NCBI RefSeq assembly: GCF_018127745.1
Contig: NZ_CP072333.1
Coordinates: 620,001 to 684,000, forward strand
From: Porphyromonas sp. oral taxon 275
GTDB taxonomy: Bacteria > Bacteroidota > Bacteroidia > Bacteroidales > Porphyromonadaceae
DNA length: 64,000 bases
Direction: 5' to 3'
In this document: positions 1-8,345 of the stretch, piece after piece
How positions within the stretch are numbered: position 1 is the first letter of the stretch
How the letters are laid out: each line of letters opens with the position of its first letter
Position numbers and translations under genes: made by a program
The notes under the pieces: model-generated
Databases searched by the model: none
Told to the model about the DNA's origin: nothing
What the model saw: the letters and a program-made list of their open reading frames with translations, nothing else

Positions 1-2
1 AG

Positions 3-719
3 GTGCTCGGGGCGATCAGCGATGAGGCCCCCGAGGCGGAGCCTACCCGACCGGTCAGCGATCTAGAGAGCTACCTCTATAGCATCTTTGTCACGCCACT
101 GATCCCTGTCCCTGCCATTCCCCGTGAGCGGATTAGCTCGGAGGAAGAGGTGCGCGAGATCGTGGCCCAGCTACTCCCCGAGGAGGAGCTGGTATACCCG
201 CCCTACATAGAGCGCATCGTCGATCGCTACGATCGCTGCGCGTGTGTACCTCGCTATGAGGTCAGCCTCCGAGGGGCACAGCTGGCTGACGCTGCCTACC
301 TAGAGGGTGGCCATCGTCTGCTCCTTGATCTGGGGGGAGACCTCTGTGCGGAGGTTACGAAGCTCTACCAGTCGATCGGCTACGAAGCGGTACTGATCCA
401 GCTCTCAGGGGTGCCACGCTGGGGCTACCTTGGGTACTTCATCCTGGAGCAGCGTGCCTCGACAGTCGAGGCTTACCTCGCTCAGCACTATAGAGAGCTC
501 ATGCTCCTAGGGGCTGTACGCAGCTCGGTGCGGAGCTGGGACGAGCGTATCTCGGTCTCGCAGCTACAGCTAGAGGAGCAGGCGTCAACGTCTCAGGAGT
601 CCTTGGCCGAAGCGGAGAAGGCTGAAGCGGCAGGACGGCCTCAGCTCGTGAAGTACCTCGTTCTCTTGCTCGTGCTCCTATCCTTGATCCTACGCCTCAT
701 CTACTGGCTACGCTGGTAG
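3..719 (+). CDS. Hypothetical protein with C-terminal membrane anchor (5' end may lie outside window)
   Basis: The frame is open from the first bases. The only start in view is a GTG at position 3, so the true start may lie upstream. About 238 residues are visible. The body is acidic and soluble-looking, has no signal peptide and contains four cysteines. A short Ala/Glu/Lys-rich linker leads to one strongly hydrophobic helix over about the last 22 residues, ending in aromatic and basic residues. This suggests a tail-anchored or C-terminally anchored protein facing the cytoplasm. I do not recognise the family. It ends 35 bases before dinB on the same strand and may share its transcript. Reality of the gene is likely from codon use; function is unknown. 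Confidence 0.6.
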   Translation: MLGAISDEAPEAEPTRPVSDLESYLYSIFVTPLIPVPAIPRERISSEEEVREIVAQLLPEEELVYPPYIERIVDRYDRCACVPRYEVSLRGAQLADAAYLEGGHRLLLDLGGDLCAEVTKLYQSIGYEAVLIQLSGVPRWGYLGYFILEQRASTVEAYLAQHYRELMLLGAVRSSVRSWDERISVSQLQLEEQASTSQESLAEAEKAEAAGRPQLVKYLVLLLVLLSLILRLIYWLRW

Positions 720-754
720 CCCCTACCCATAGCCCTTTTCCCAAGCGAGTCCTC

Positions 755-1849
755 ATGCGCAAGATCATACACATCGACATGGACGCCTTCTTTGCCTCGG
801 TAGAGCAGCATGATCATCCGGAGCTGCGTGGTATCCCCATCGCCGTTGGGGGGGCGGAGCATCGAGGAGTGGTCTGTGCCGCGAGCTACGAGGCGCGTCG
901 CTATGGAGTGCGCTCGGCGATGTCAGGGGCAGAGGCGCGCAAGCGCTGCCCGCACATCACTTTCGTGCCCGTGCACTTCGAGCGCTACAAGGAGGTCTCG
1001 GCGGCTATCCATAGCATCTTCCACGACTATACCGATATCATCGAGCCCATCTCCCTAGACGAGGCCTTCCTCGATGTGACCGAGAATAAGCCCGGCATCC
1101 CCCTCGCGGTGGACATCGCCAAGGAGCTGCGGCGGCGCATCTGGGAGGAGCTCGGGCTGACGGCCTCGGCGGGCGTCTCCTATAATAAGTTCCTGGCGAA
1201 GATCGCCTCCGAGGAGCGTAAGCCCAACGGCCTCTGTACCATACACCCCGACCAAGCGCTGGAGCTCATCGAGCGGCTGCCCGTGGAGAGCTTCTGGGGC
1301 GTGGGACGTGCCACGGCACGGCGCATGCACCAGCTGGGGATACGCACGGGGGCTGACCTCAGGGCGCGCAGCCTTCAGGAGCTGCAGCGGCACTTCGGTA
1401 AGGCTGGACAGACCTTCTATGACTATGCTCGCGGTATAGACGAGCGCCCCGTGGAGTACGAGCGCGTACGCAAGTCCATAGGCTGCGAGCATACCTTCGA
1501 GACGAATACCGCCGAGCCGCTGGAGCTCGAGCAGCGCCTCCTCGAGGTGCTCTCCGACCTTAAGAGGAGGCTAGAGCGACGCTCCTTCCGAGGGCGTACG
1601 CTGACGCTCAAGCTCAAGTTCGCCGACTTCTCCGTCCAGTCGCGCGCCTATTCCGCGCCGCATCTCCTCGAGGAGGCCGAGCTGGAGGCCGAGGCCCTCA
1701 CGCTGCTGTGGGGCGTGGAGCTCTCCGGGCGCTCGGTGCGCCTCCTCGGGCTCACGGTCTCCAACCCTCCCGAGGAGCTTAGGCCTGGGATGTGGGTGCA
1801 GCAGTGGCTGGACTTCGATCCCGCCTCGCTGGAGCTCAAGTTGCTCTAA
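755..1849 (+). CDS. dinB: DNA polymerase IV (Y family)
   Basis: A 364-residue translesion polymerase that copies past damaged template bases. The N-terminus has the Y-family start IHIDMDAFFASVEQ, giving metal ligands Asp8 and, further on, Asp102-Glu103 in ISLDEAFLDVT; the Phe pair after DMDA supplies the steric gate. The palm and fingers are followed by helix-hairpin-helix thumb sequence (FWGVGRATARRMHQLGI) and a little-finger domain with the usual SIGCEHTF motif. Length matches the family. A beta-clamp motif at the C-terminus is not obvious; QQWLDFD is the nearest candidate. No LexA-like operator was recognised upstream. Confidence 0.96.
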   Translation: MRKIIHIDMDAFFASVEQHDHPELRGIPIAVGGAEHRGVVCAASYEARRYGVRSAMSGAEARKRCPHITFVPVHFERYKEVSAAIHSIFHDYTDIIEPISLDEAFLDVTENKPGIPLAVDIAKELRRRIWEELGLTASAGVSYNKFLAKIASEERKPNGLCTIHPDQALELIERLPVESFWGVGRATARRMHQLGIRTGADLRARSLQELQRHFGKAGQTFYDYARGIDERPVEYERVRKSIGCEHTFETNTAEPLELEQRLLEVLSDLKRRLERRSFRGRTLTLKLKFADFSVQSRAYSAPHLLEEAELEAEALTLLWGVELSGRSVRLLGLTVSNPPEELRPGMWVQQWLDFDPASLELKLL

Positions 1850-1917
1850 GTCATCCCCAAGCCTTGGGGGCAGCCCTTAGACACCTTTAATCCCTTTAGA
1901 TGCTGGGGGACGAGGCA

Positions 1918-1949
1918 TTTGGATAGTTCGTTTACTTTCTCTATCTTTG
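1918..1949 (+). promoter_or_regulatory. Bacteroidetes-type promoter of tRNA-Met
   Basis: TTTG at 1918-1921 and TATCTTTG at 1942-1949 are separated by 20 bases, an exact match to the Bacteroidetes -33/-7 pattern. The -7 box lies about 23 bases before the mature tRNA. Confidence 0.85.
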
Positions 1950-1972
1950 CAGTGCTTTAAGCGATAAGAGGC

Positions 1973-2049
1973 GGCGAGATAGCTCAGCTGGTTAGAGCGT
2001 CGGATTCATAATCCGAAGGTCGGGGGTTCAAGTCCCCCTCTCGCTACCA
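1973..2049 (+). tRNA. tRNA-Met (CAT), elongator type
   Basis: A full cloverleaf can be folded. The acceptor is GGCGAGA against TCTCGCT, with a G1-U72 wobble. The D arm has AGCTCAG, the anticodon loop is TTCATAA with anticodon CAT, and the T arm has GTTCAAG. CCA is encoded at 2047-2049. The anticodon stem lacks the three consecutive G-C pairs of initiator tRNA, so elongator Met is preferred. A tRNA-Ile with a lysidine-modified CAT anticodon cannot be fully excluded from sequence alone. Confidence 0.95.
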
Positions 2050-2053
2050 CTAG

Positions 2054-2095
2054 GACGGCAGGCATGATCTAGAGATCATGCCTGCCGTCTTTTTG
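2054..2095 (+). terminator. Intrinsic terminator after tRNA-Met
   Basis: A 17-base stem (2054-2070 with 2073-2089) that is perfectly complementary is followed by a run of five T at 2090-2094. It starts five bases after the tRNA CCA. Confidence 0.93.
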
Positions 2096-2251
2096 TATGC
2101 TTCCCCTTGCGCTTCGGTGGCATTTGGCTTCGGGCGCAGCGGGGGCTCTATCGGCTCTGGATGAAGGGCATGGTGGGGACGCTGCTGGGGGAGGGCTCGG
2201 CGGGGTGCTGCTCCTTTAGGGGGCGAAGGTGGATACTTCGTTTGTTCTTAG

Positions 2252-2259
2252 TACCTTTG
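2252..2259 (+). promoter_or_regulatory. -7 box of gcvT promoter
   Basis: TACCTTTG fits TAnnTTTG. A clear TTTG at the matching -33 distance is not seen. The box lies 47 bases before the gcvT start chosen here and downstream of the longer possible start at 2229, which argues against that longer start. Confidence 0.6.
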
Positions 2260-2306
2260 GGTCAGTAGTACAACTAACTTTTATATTAGAGCACGCTTCC
2301 AAGAAC

Positions 2307-3401
2307 ATGAAGACAACTCCATTCACTGCTCTGCACGAAGCCCTGGGGGCTAAGATGCACGAGTTCGCAGGCTACAACATGCCTATCGAGTACAGCACGG
2401 GGATCATCGACGAGCACATGACAGTGGTCAAGGGCGTAGGTGTCTTTGACGTCTCGCACATGGGTGAGTTTTGGGTCAAGGGGCCTCAGGCGCTCCAATT
2501 CGTCCAGGACATCACCAGCAATGACGCCTCCAAGCTCGGTGTCGGCGATATCCAGTACACCTGCTTCCCCAACGCTAGCGGAGGGATCGTCGACGATCTG
2601 CTCGTCTATCACTATGAGGAGGAGAAATACCTGCTCGTCGTCAATGCGGCCAACATCGACAAGGACTGGGCCTGGTGCCAGGCCAATAACAAGGTTGGGG
2701 CTATCCTCGAGAACAGCTCCGACAATGTCGGGCAGCTGGCTGTCCAGGGGCCTCTAGCTACCCAGGTACTGCAGCGTCTCACGGAGGTCAACCTCAGCGA
2801 GATCCCTTACTATACCTTCAAGGTCGGGGAGTTCGCTGGCTGCCCCGAGGTCATCATCTCCAACACGGGCTATACGGGTGCTGGGGGCTTCGAGCTCTAC
2901 TTCTATCCCCAGTATGGCGAGCGGATCTGGAATGCGATCTTCGAGGCAGGTAAGCCCGAGGGTATCCGTCCTATCGGCCTGGGCGCACGCGACACGCTCC
3001 GCCTCGAGATGGGCTTCTGCCTCTACGGCAACGATATCACGGATACGACCTCACCCCTAGAGGCGGGCCTCGGGTGGATCACGAAGTTCAAGGACGACAA
3101 GCACTTCCCCGGACGCGCCCTCCTAGAGCAGCAGAAGGCCGAGGGGATCAAGCGTAAGCTCGTCGCCTTCCGTCTCAAGGACAAGGGCATTCCCCGCGCG
3201 CACTACGAGATCGCTGATGCCTCGGGTCAGGTGATCGGCGAGGTGACCTCAGGGACGATGTCGCCCACGCTCAAGGTCGGTATCGGCATGGGCTATGTGG
3301 CTAAGGAGTACAGCGCTCCCGGCACGGAGATCTACATCGTGGTACGTGGGCGTCAGCTCGCGGCCGAGGTCGTCAAGCCGCCTATGCGTCAGGTCGACTA
3401 G
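2307..3401 (+). CDS. gcvT: Glycine cleavage system aminomethyltransferase (T protein)
   Basis: 364 residues from ATG 2307 ([29 protein letters not shown]), the same length as the E. coli enzyme. It transfers the aminomethyl carbon from the lipoyl H protein to tetrahydrofolate, releasing ammonia. Typical family sequences are [24 protein letters not shown] near the N-terminus, [12 protein letters not shown] in the middle and [18 protein letters not shown] near residue 230, followed by the C-terminal barrel ([10 protein letters not shown]...[12 protein letters not shown]). A start 26 codons upstream is open but lies before the -7 box. The other gcv genes are not in the window, so this gene stands alone with its own promoter and terminator. 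Confidence 0.97.
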   Translation: MKTTPFTALHEALGAKMHEFAGYNMPIEYSTGIIDEHMTVVKGVGVFDVSHMGEFWVKGPQALQFVQDITSNDASKLGVGDIQYTCFPNASGGIVDDLLVYHYEEEKYLLVVNAANIDKDWAWCQANNKVGAILENSSDNVGQLAVQGPLATQVLQRLTEVNLSEIPYYTFKVGEFAGCPEVIISNTGYTGAGGFELYFYPQYGERIWNAIFEAGKPEGIRPIGLGARDTLRLEMGFCLYGNDITDTTSPLEAGLGWITKFKDDKHFPGRALLEQQKAEGIKRKLVAFRLKDKGIPRAHYEIADASGQVIGEVTSGTMSPTLKVGIGMGYVAKEYSAPGTEIYIVVRGRQLAAEVVKPPMRQVD

Positions 3402-3434
3402 CTCGCTGAGCTGATACTTAGACCAGTAAGCAAA

Positions 3435-3473
3435 CTAGGCCGAGGTGCTCGCTGCACCTCGGCCTAGCTTTTT
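3435..3473 (+). terminator. Intrinsic terminator of gcvT
   Basis: A 14-base perfect stem (3435-3448 with 3454-3467) around a five-base loop, followed by CTTTTTG. It lies 34 bases after the gcvT stop. Confidence 0.93.
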
Positions 3474-3585
3474 GATGGGGCTTCGTGTTTCCTTTGGGAC
3501 TTATGGGGGAGGCTGGGGGAGTCCTGCTTTGCGCTGCAGCTGGGAGCTACTCCTGAGCCCAAGGTACCCTCCTTTGTCGAGGGCC

Positions 3586-3626
3586 TTATAAAATGAATAG
3601 GGACTGTCTCCCGACACCCCCTATTC
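3586..3626 (-). terminator. Hairpin with TGTC-GGGA-GACA tip and T-rich tail (minus strand)
   Basis: On the minus strand an eight-base stem (3626-3619 with 3602-3595) and a 2x2 internal loop lead to a four-base stem, TGTC with GACA, capped by a GGGA (GNRA-type) tetraloop. ATTTTATAA follows. This looks like an intrinsic terminator with a special tip. Confidence 0.7.
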
Positions 3627-3651
3627 CAGTTAACCTTAAATCTAATACCAT
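3586..3651 (-). ncRNA. Short minus-strand transcript (about 75 nt) with possible 21-codon ORF
   Basis: A complete minus-strand promoter (3695-3665) is followed about 75 bases later by a hairpin and T-rich tail, so a very short transcript is predicted. It could be a small RNA, or a near-leaderless 21-residue peptide starting MVLDLRLTG with stop codon at 3588-3586; the ORF covers the hairpin. The hairpin tip recurs in the tRNA-Thr terminator. Nothing shows whether peptide or RNA matters. Coordinates given are those of the ORF; the transcript probably starts near 3658. Confidence 0.5.
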
Positions 3652-3664
3652 GAAAAACACACTG

Positions 3665-3695
3665 CAAAGATACAACATTTATTTATATATGCAAA
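3665..3695 (-). promoter_or_regulatory. Minus-strand promoter in gcvT-parA intergenic region
   Basis: Read on minus: TTTG (3695-3692), 19 bases, TATCTTTG (3672-3665). Both boxes match the Bacteroidetes consensus exactly. It points at the short transcription unit ending near 3586. Confidence 0.75.
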
Positions 3696-4028
3696 CTTCT
3701 GTAAAGCATCTCGACGCGCTCCCCCTAATTTATGGGTGCGCTAGGAGCTAAAGGAGGGTGGTGTTCTTGTTTTTATTCGCTCTTGCTTAGTGTCTTATGT
3801 GTCTATCGTGAGGCTAGGACTAGCGAGCCTTCAGAGCGAAAAGTTTTTTCGCTGAGAGGCTGAAAAGTTCTCCTTGAGGCCAAGTTTGGAGCTCCCTCGG
3901 GGGCTGAGTGAGGGGGAGCGGAGCGGCATGGACGAGTGTGCTGCGAGAAGCTAGGGGGGGCGCCTCGATACGCTGGAGGCTAAGTTCGCTCCTTAGTCTT
4001 GCTCAGCGCTCGGCATAGCCCGCCCAGC

Positions 4029-4134
4029 CTGAGGGCTATCCCTCAGCGCGCTGACTGATATCCCTCAGCCGTCTGACTGATACCCCTTACGGCGCTGACT
4101 GCTATCCCTCAGAGCGCTGAGGGATAGGTCGGCG
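4029..4134. repeat. 22-bp grid repeat array A (5 units)
   Basis: Five 18-bp units start at 4029, 4051, 4073, 4095 and 4117, each followed by a 4-bp spacer (CGCG, CCGT, GGCG, AGCG). The units are quasi-palindromes: CTGAGGGCTATCCCTCAG, CTGACTGATATCCCTCAG, CTGACTGATACCCCTTAC, CTGACTGCTATCCCTCAG, then a decayed CTGAGGGATAGG copy. Half-sites of two kinds (CTGAGGG and CTGACTG) are shuffled. It lies 275 bases before parA. Confidence 0.9.
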
Positions 4135-4408
4135 GATGGGGAGGGCTTCGGAGGAGGAAGCCGAGTGCCGTAGGGTGGGGGCGCTTGCTCTTGGCCTCAG
4201 TTGGGCTGGGAGCCTCGCTATACCGAGGGTGGAGGAGGCTGCGTTTTCACCTCAGAGCCAGGGCGAAGGAGGGTTGCTGGCACTAGAGATGTCGTCTATG
4301 TCGGCGAGTAGTCGTAAATTTGGAAGTTATTTAGGAACTATAGCGCCTGGCTCAAACCGGGCTAAATAGAATAGGATAAGGATAATAGACTATAGGGAGA
4401 CCATAGGA

Positions 4409-5176
4409 ATGGGACGAATCATCGCCTTAGCAAACCAAAAGGGTGGCGTAGGGAAGACTACGACAGCTATCAATCTGGCAGCCTCGCTGGCCTCGCTCGA
4501 CAAGCGCGTGCTGCTGGTGGATACCGATCCGCAGGCCAACGCCTCCTCAGGGCTGGGCGTCGAGAGCCTCAAGCTCGGCAAGACGATCTACGAATGCCTC
4601 TGCGGCGGCCTCGCGGCCTCCGAGGTCATCATCCCTACCATCGTGGACGGCCTCGAGCTACTGCCTTCGCACATCGATCTGGCGGGGGCAGACATCGAGC
4701 TGATGGAGCAGGACGAGCGCGAGCACAAGCTGCGCCGCGTCCTCGAGCCACTCGTAGACCGCTACGACTATATCCTCATCGACTGCTCCCCTTCGCTGGG
4801 CCTGATCACGATCAATGCGCTGGTAGCGGCGGACGCCGTCCTGATCCCCGTGCAGTGCGAGTACTTCGCCCTCGAGGGCATCTCCAAGCTGCTCAATACC
4901 ATACGTATCGTACGCCAGCGCCTCAACCCGCGCCTCGAGATCGAGGGCTTCCTGATGACGATGTACGACAGCCGTACGCGCCTCAACAATCAGATCTACG
5001 AGGAGGTCAAGAGCCACTTCAAGGAGCTCGTCTTCGAGACCGTCATCCAGCGCAATGTCAAGCTCGGCGAGGCGCCGAGCCATGGGCTACCTGCCCTGCT
5101 CTACGATGCCGACAGTCGCGGCGCCGTCAATCACCTCCAGCTGGCAGTCGAGCTGATCAATAAGACTAAGAAGTAG
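4409..5176 (+). CDS. parA: Chromosome partitioning ATPase ParA (Soj)
   Basis: 255 residues. The deviant Walker A motif is at residues 10-18 (QKGGVGKTTT, with the signature lysine before the glycines), followed by LLVDTDPQANASSGLG (A') and YDYILIDCSPSLGLITINAL (Walker B). This is the short chromosomal ParA/Soj type without an N-terminal DNA-binding extension. It binds DNA non-specifically as an ATP dimer and is recycled by ParB to move origin regions. parB follows five bases after the stop, the usual pair. Confidence 0.97.
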   Translation: MGRIIALANQKGGVGKTTTAINLAASLASLDKRVLLVDTDPQANASSGLGVESLKLGKTIYECLCGGLAASEVIIPTIVDGLELLPSHIDLAGADIELMEQDEREHKLRRVLEPLVDRYDYILIDCSPSLGLITINALVAADAVLIPVQCEYFALEGISKLLNTIRIVRQRLNPRLEIEGFLMTMYDSRTRLNNQIYEEVKSHFKELVFETVIQRNVKLGEAPSHGLPALLYDADSRGAVNHLQLAVELINKTKK

Positions 5177-5181
5177 ACGCT

Positions 5182-6075
5182 ATGGCAATGAAGACTAAGA
5201 GCGTCCTCGGGCGCGGCCTCGGCAACCTCCTCCCCGATGAGCCTATGGCCAGCCTCAGCGGGGCCGCCTCGATCCAGGAGCTGAGTATTTCACTGATCCA
5301 GCCTAATCCCAATCAGCCTCGCCGCGAGTTCGACGAGGAGCGCCTCGAGGAGCTCGCGAGCTCGATACGCGCCCTAGGGCTCGTCCAGCCCATCACGGTG
5401 CAGGAGCTCGGGGGCGGTCAGTACCAGATCATCTCGGGCGAGCGCCGCTGGCGTGCCGCCCAGCGTGCGGGGCTCGAGCGTCTGCCCGCCTACATCCGTC
5501 CCGTACGCGCCGAGGAGCTCATGGAGCTGGCACTGGTGGAGAACATCCAGCGCGAGGACCTCAATGCCATAGAGATCGCCCTAGCGTACCAGCAGATCAT
5601 CGACCTGCAGCACCTCAAGCAGGAGGAGCTCGCCGAGCGCGTAGGGAAGAAGCGTACCACGGTGGCCAACTACCTGCGCCTACTGCGCCTGCCCGCCGAG
5701 ATCCAGCTGGGACTCACCCAGCGCCTCATCGACATGGGCCATGCCCGTGCCCTCCTGCAGATCGAGGATACCGAGCGGCAGCTCGAGCTCTACGCCCTCA
5801 TCCAGCAGGAGCAGCTGAGTGTGCGCGCCGTCGAGGAGCTCGCCCGTGCCGTCCAGCAGGGCGGTGAGGAGCTCCCCACGGCTAAGCCAGCCAGCGCCCC
5901 CAAGCCTTCTGCACGTGCGGACTACAAGATCCTAGAGCAGCACCTGGCACAGGTCTTCGCCTCGCGCGTCACCCTGCGCTGCAACGCTCAGGGTAAGGGA
6001 CGCCTGACGATCCCCTTCTCCAGCGATGAGGAGCTGGAGCGTATCATGCAGCTCCTCGAGCGCGTACAGCACTAG
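5182..6075 (+). CDS. parB: Chromosome partitioning protein ParB (Spo0J)
   Basis: 297 residues; the start could also be the Met two codons later (5188). The N-terminal VLGRGLGNLLP motif stimulates ParA ATPase in the family. The ParB/Srx domain spans about 35-130, with NPNQPRREF and the CTP-binding GERRWRAAQRAG. A helix-turn-helix follows (LKQEELAERVGKKRTTVANYLRLLRLP) and then a C-terminal dimerisation region. It spreads from parS sites; no parS-like site was recognised in this window, so the origin may be elsewhere. Confidence 0.97.
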   Translation: MAMKTKSVLGRGLGNLLPDEPMASLSGAASIQELSISLIQPNPNQPRREFDEERLEELASSIRALGLVQPITVQELGGGQYQIISGERRWRAAQRAGLERLPAYIRPVRAEELMELALVENIQREDLNAIEIALAYQQIIDLQHLKQEELAERVGKKRTTVANYLRLLRLPAEIQLGLTQRLIDMGHARALLQIEDTERQLELYALIQQEQLSVRAVEELARAVQQGGEELPTAKPASAPKPSARADYKILEQHLAQVFASRVTLRCNAQGKGRLTIPFSSDEELERIMQLLERVQH

Positions 6076-6085
6076 CCCTCCGTCT

Positions 6086-6853
6086 ATGACCGCCTCCAGC
6101 TATCGTCCCTTGCTCCTCCTCGGCCTTGCCCTCCTCCTCGGTGCGGCCTCTGCCCGAGCTGCAGCTCCCGACAGCCTCCTCACGCTGCGTAGCTATCCCT
6201 CCCTAGTGAGTGCGGGGCTCGAGGGCCTTCCGCGCTATGTCGGGGACGAAGCACCGCGCCGCGGACTCGTCGCACGCTACGATAGCCTCGCGCGTGTCCC
6301 CGAGGCACCACAGCAGGTGCAGCTCTCGCCCCAGGCGACGGCGATAGCTCCGCTTTGGCAGCCCAATTCGACCAAGGCGCTCCTCTGGGCGCTCCTCCCT
6401 GGGGGCGGACAGATCTATAATCGCAAGTACTGGAAGCTCCCCATCGTCTGGGGCGCACTCACGGCCTGCTACTACGCCATCAGCTGGAACAACCGCCAGT
6501 ACCGCGACTACCATGAGGCCTATCGCGACATCATGAGTGCCGACCCCGCGACCAATACCGCTTGGCTGGCCTTCGCCCCCGCGGGCGCCAAGGCCGAGGA
6601 CTACGCGCAGTACAGCTCGCTCCGCTCGACGCTCAAGCGCGGCAACGACTACTACCGTCGCTACCGCGACCTCAGCATCGTCGCCACGGTGCTGGTCTAT
6701 GGCCTCTCGCTCCTCGACGCCTATGTCGATGCCGAGCTCTACACCTTCGACATCTCTCCCGACCTATCGCTGCGCCTCAGCCCAGAGATAGCCGTGCCTG
6801 CGCTACCCCGACCCGCACTACAGCTGGGGGTCAACTGTAGCCTTACCTTTTAA
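6086..6853 (+). CDS. DUF5683 family membrane protein
   Basis: 255 residues from ATG 6086; a longer frame starts inside parB but the signal peptide (MTASSYRPLLLLGLALLLGAASARA) begins here, ten bases after the parB stop. Next come an exported linker, a Gly/Pro-rich loop with hydrophobic segment (LLPGGGQIYNRKYWKLPIVWGALTACYYAISW), a charged stretch rich in Tyr/Arg, and a second hydrophobic segment (DLSIVATVLVYGLSLLDAYVDAEL), ending in a beta-rich tail. This layout is that of DUF5683, a Bacteroidetes family often between ParB and a lytic transglycosylase. Function unknown; an envelope role is inferred from its neighbours. Confidence 0.8.
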   Translation: MTASSYRPLLLLGLALLLGAASARAAAPDSLLTLRSYPSLVSAGLEGLPRYVGDEAPRRGLVARYDSLARVPEAPQQVQLSPQATAIAPLWQPNSTKALLWALLPGGGQIYNRKYWKLPIVWGALTACYYAISWNNRQYRDYHEAYRDIMSADPATNTAWLAFAPAGAKAEDYAQYSSLRSTLKRGNDYYRRYRDLSIVATVLVYGLSLLDAYVDAELYTFDISPDLSLRLSPEIAVPALPRPALQLGVNCSLTF

Positions 6854-8310
6854 TGACTCCCTCTATGAAGAGCCTCCTCAGGATATCCCTTCTCTCGCTT
6901 CTCCTCACGCTCTCGCCCTCCCTCTGGGCACAGCGCGACAGCATCCGTCAGCAGGGATCTCCGCTCTCGCTCTCCCTATCCTCAGCACTGCTCGATCCCA
7001 TCACGCTCCCCGCTTCGCTAGACCGCGACGTAGAGAGCCTGCTGGAGCAGTGGTATAGCGGCTATGGGCGCAAGGGTACCGCGCGTACCAGTCCCGCCCT
7101 CCCCGCCTCCGTCTCCGTCCCTTACACTGCCGACAGTACCTACATCAGGATGCTGAACCGCATACCCTCGGTGATGCGCTTCAGCTACAATCCCCTCGTG
7201 CGTGAGGCCATCGAGCTCTACCTCTACCGTCGCCGCGGCCTGCTGAGCTCCATGCTCGCCCTCTCGGATCTCTACTTCCCCGATATAGAGATAGCGCTCG
7301 ACAAGCATAGTCTGCCTATGGAGCTACGCTATCTGGTCATCGTCGAGTCGGCGCTCAATCCCAAGGCCATCTCCCCCGCTGGGGCCGCTGGCCTCTGGCA
7401 GCTGATGCTCCCCACGGGCCGCGCCTATGGGCTCAACATCAATAGCCTCGTGGATGAGCGCATGGATCCCATCCGCAGCACGGAGGCCGCGAGCCGCTTC
7501 CTCAAGGACCTCTACAAGATCTACGGCGACTGGTGGCTGGTGCTGGCGGCCTATAACTGCGGCCCGGGCAACGTCAATCGTGCCATCAAGCGCTCCGGGC
7601 TCCTCAAGCCGAACTTCTGGGACATCTACCGCTTCCTCCCTGGGGAGACGCGTCGCTACATCCCGCTCTTCATCGGGGCTTACTTCGCCATGCACTACTC
7701 GCGCCACTACGGCATCCTGCCGCGCGAGCTGGGGCGTCCGCTGGCTACCGACTACTACGTGACGCCGCACCGCGTGACCTTCGACCGCATCGCCGAGCTT
7801 ACAGGGCTGGATCGGGAGACGATCTCCACCTTCAACCCCCAATACCGTAGCGGCATCATCCCAGGGAATAACGCCTCGGTACGCCTACCCCTGACAGCCA
7901 TCCTCAAGCTCGATAGTCTCGGCGAGGCTGTGGTCTCCCCCGAGCTGCGTGTCAACCTCGAGGGGCCTGACCAGCAGGCCTCCGCACGTCGGAAGCAGAG
8001 CCCGAGCGAGGAGACGAGCGAGGAGGAGGCAGAGGCCGAGACCAGCTCCAGCCGCTCCCGCACTCGCTCTAAGGCTGAGCCAGCCACCACGAGCCGCCAG
8101 CATAAGGTCAGCTCGGGCGAGACGCTCTCCAGTATCGCCCATCGCCACGGACTCACCGTCGAGGAGCTCAAGAAGGCCAATAGACTTCGCTCCGACAAGC
8201 TCAGCGTAGGTCAGAGCCTATCTATCCCTGGCAAGCACAGTGCCAAGGCGGCGCAGAAGCACACGTCCTCTAAGGGCAAGGCCACGAAGAGCCGCAGGCG
8301 CCGCCGCTAA
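6853..8310 (+). CDS. mltD: MltD-like membrane-bound lytic murein transglycosylase with LysM
   Basis: 485 residues; ATG shares one base with the preceding stop (TAATG). Signal peptide of about 26 residues (LLRISLLSLLLTLSPSLWAQ). The SLT domain at about 150-280 contains VIVESALNPKAISPAGAAGLWQLMLPTGRAYGL, with the catalytic Glu in the first motif, and the family AAYNCGPGNVNRAI. A weak LysM-like stretch follows, then a Ser/Arg/Glu-rich linker and a clear C-terminal LysM (HKVSSGETLSSIAHRHGLTVEELKKAN). The tail is very basic. It cleaves glycan strands of peptidoglycan, forming anhydro-muropeptides, in the periplasm. The gene symbol is by likeness to E. coli MltD. Confidence 0.92.
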   Translation: MTPSMKSLLRISLLSLLLTLSPSLWAQRDSIRQQGSPLSLSLSSALLDPITLPASLDRDVESLLEQWYSGYGRKGTARTSPALPASVSVPYTADSTYIRMLNRIPSVMRFSYNPLVREAIELYLYRRRGLLSSMLALSDLYFPDIEIALDKHSLPMELRYLVIVESALNPKAISPAGAAGLWQLMLPTGRAYGLNINSLVDERMDPIRSTEAASRFLKDLYKIYGDWWLVLAAYNCGPGNVNRAIKRSGLLKPNFWDIYRFLPGETRRYIPLFIGAYFAMHYSRHYGILPRELGRPLATDYYVTPHRVTFDRIAELTGLDRETISTFNPQYRSGIIPGNNASVRLPLTAILKLDSLGEAVVSPELRVNLEGPDQQASARRKQSPSEETSEEEAEAETSSSRSRTRSKAEPATTSRQHKVSSGETLSSIAHRHGLTVEELKKANRLRSDKLSVGQSLSIPGKHSAKAAQKHTSSKGKATKSRRRRR

Positions 8311-8345
8311 TGCGTCATCACTAACTCCTAAACACTATAAGTACA

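Larger units (their letters stand above)
3474..4408. other. Long intergenic region between gcvT and parA
   Basis: Contents seen: the minus-strand short transcript (3586-3695), an AT-rich hairpin-like stretch at about 3829-3880 containing GCGAAAAGTTTTTTCGC and a related copy 22 bases later, the 22-bp repeat array at 4029-4134, and the parA leader. No convincing protein gene was found; the open frames 3464-3667 (minus) and 4136-4369 (plus) have no family likeness. No clear promoter consensus was found for parA. Confidence 0.6.

Noticed and set aside
2100..2306. Glycine riboswitch before gcvT
   Set aside because: The -7 box leaves only about 40 nt of leader; no riboswitch consensus is seen.
3464..3667. 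67-codon minus ORF
   Set aside because: It covers the gcvT terminator and the short transcript unit in another frame; no family likeness. Only the 21-codon frame with promoter is mentioned as possible.
4029..4134. CRISPR array
   Set aside because: The unit varies and the spacers are only 4 bp; no cas genes are present. These are tandem quasi-palindromes, not CRISPR.
4136..4369. 77-codon plus ORF before parA
   Set aside because: Starts inside the last repeat unit, random composition, no promoter or family signal.
4300..6200. parS sites near parAB
   Set aside because: No match to the 16-bp parS palindrome was noticed by eye; a computed search would be needed to be sure.
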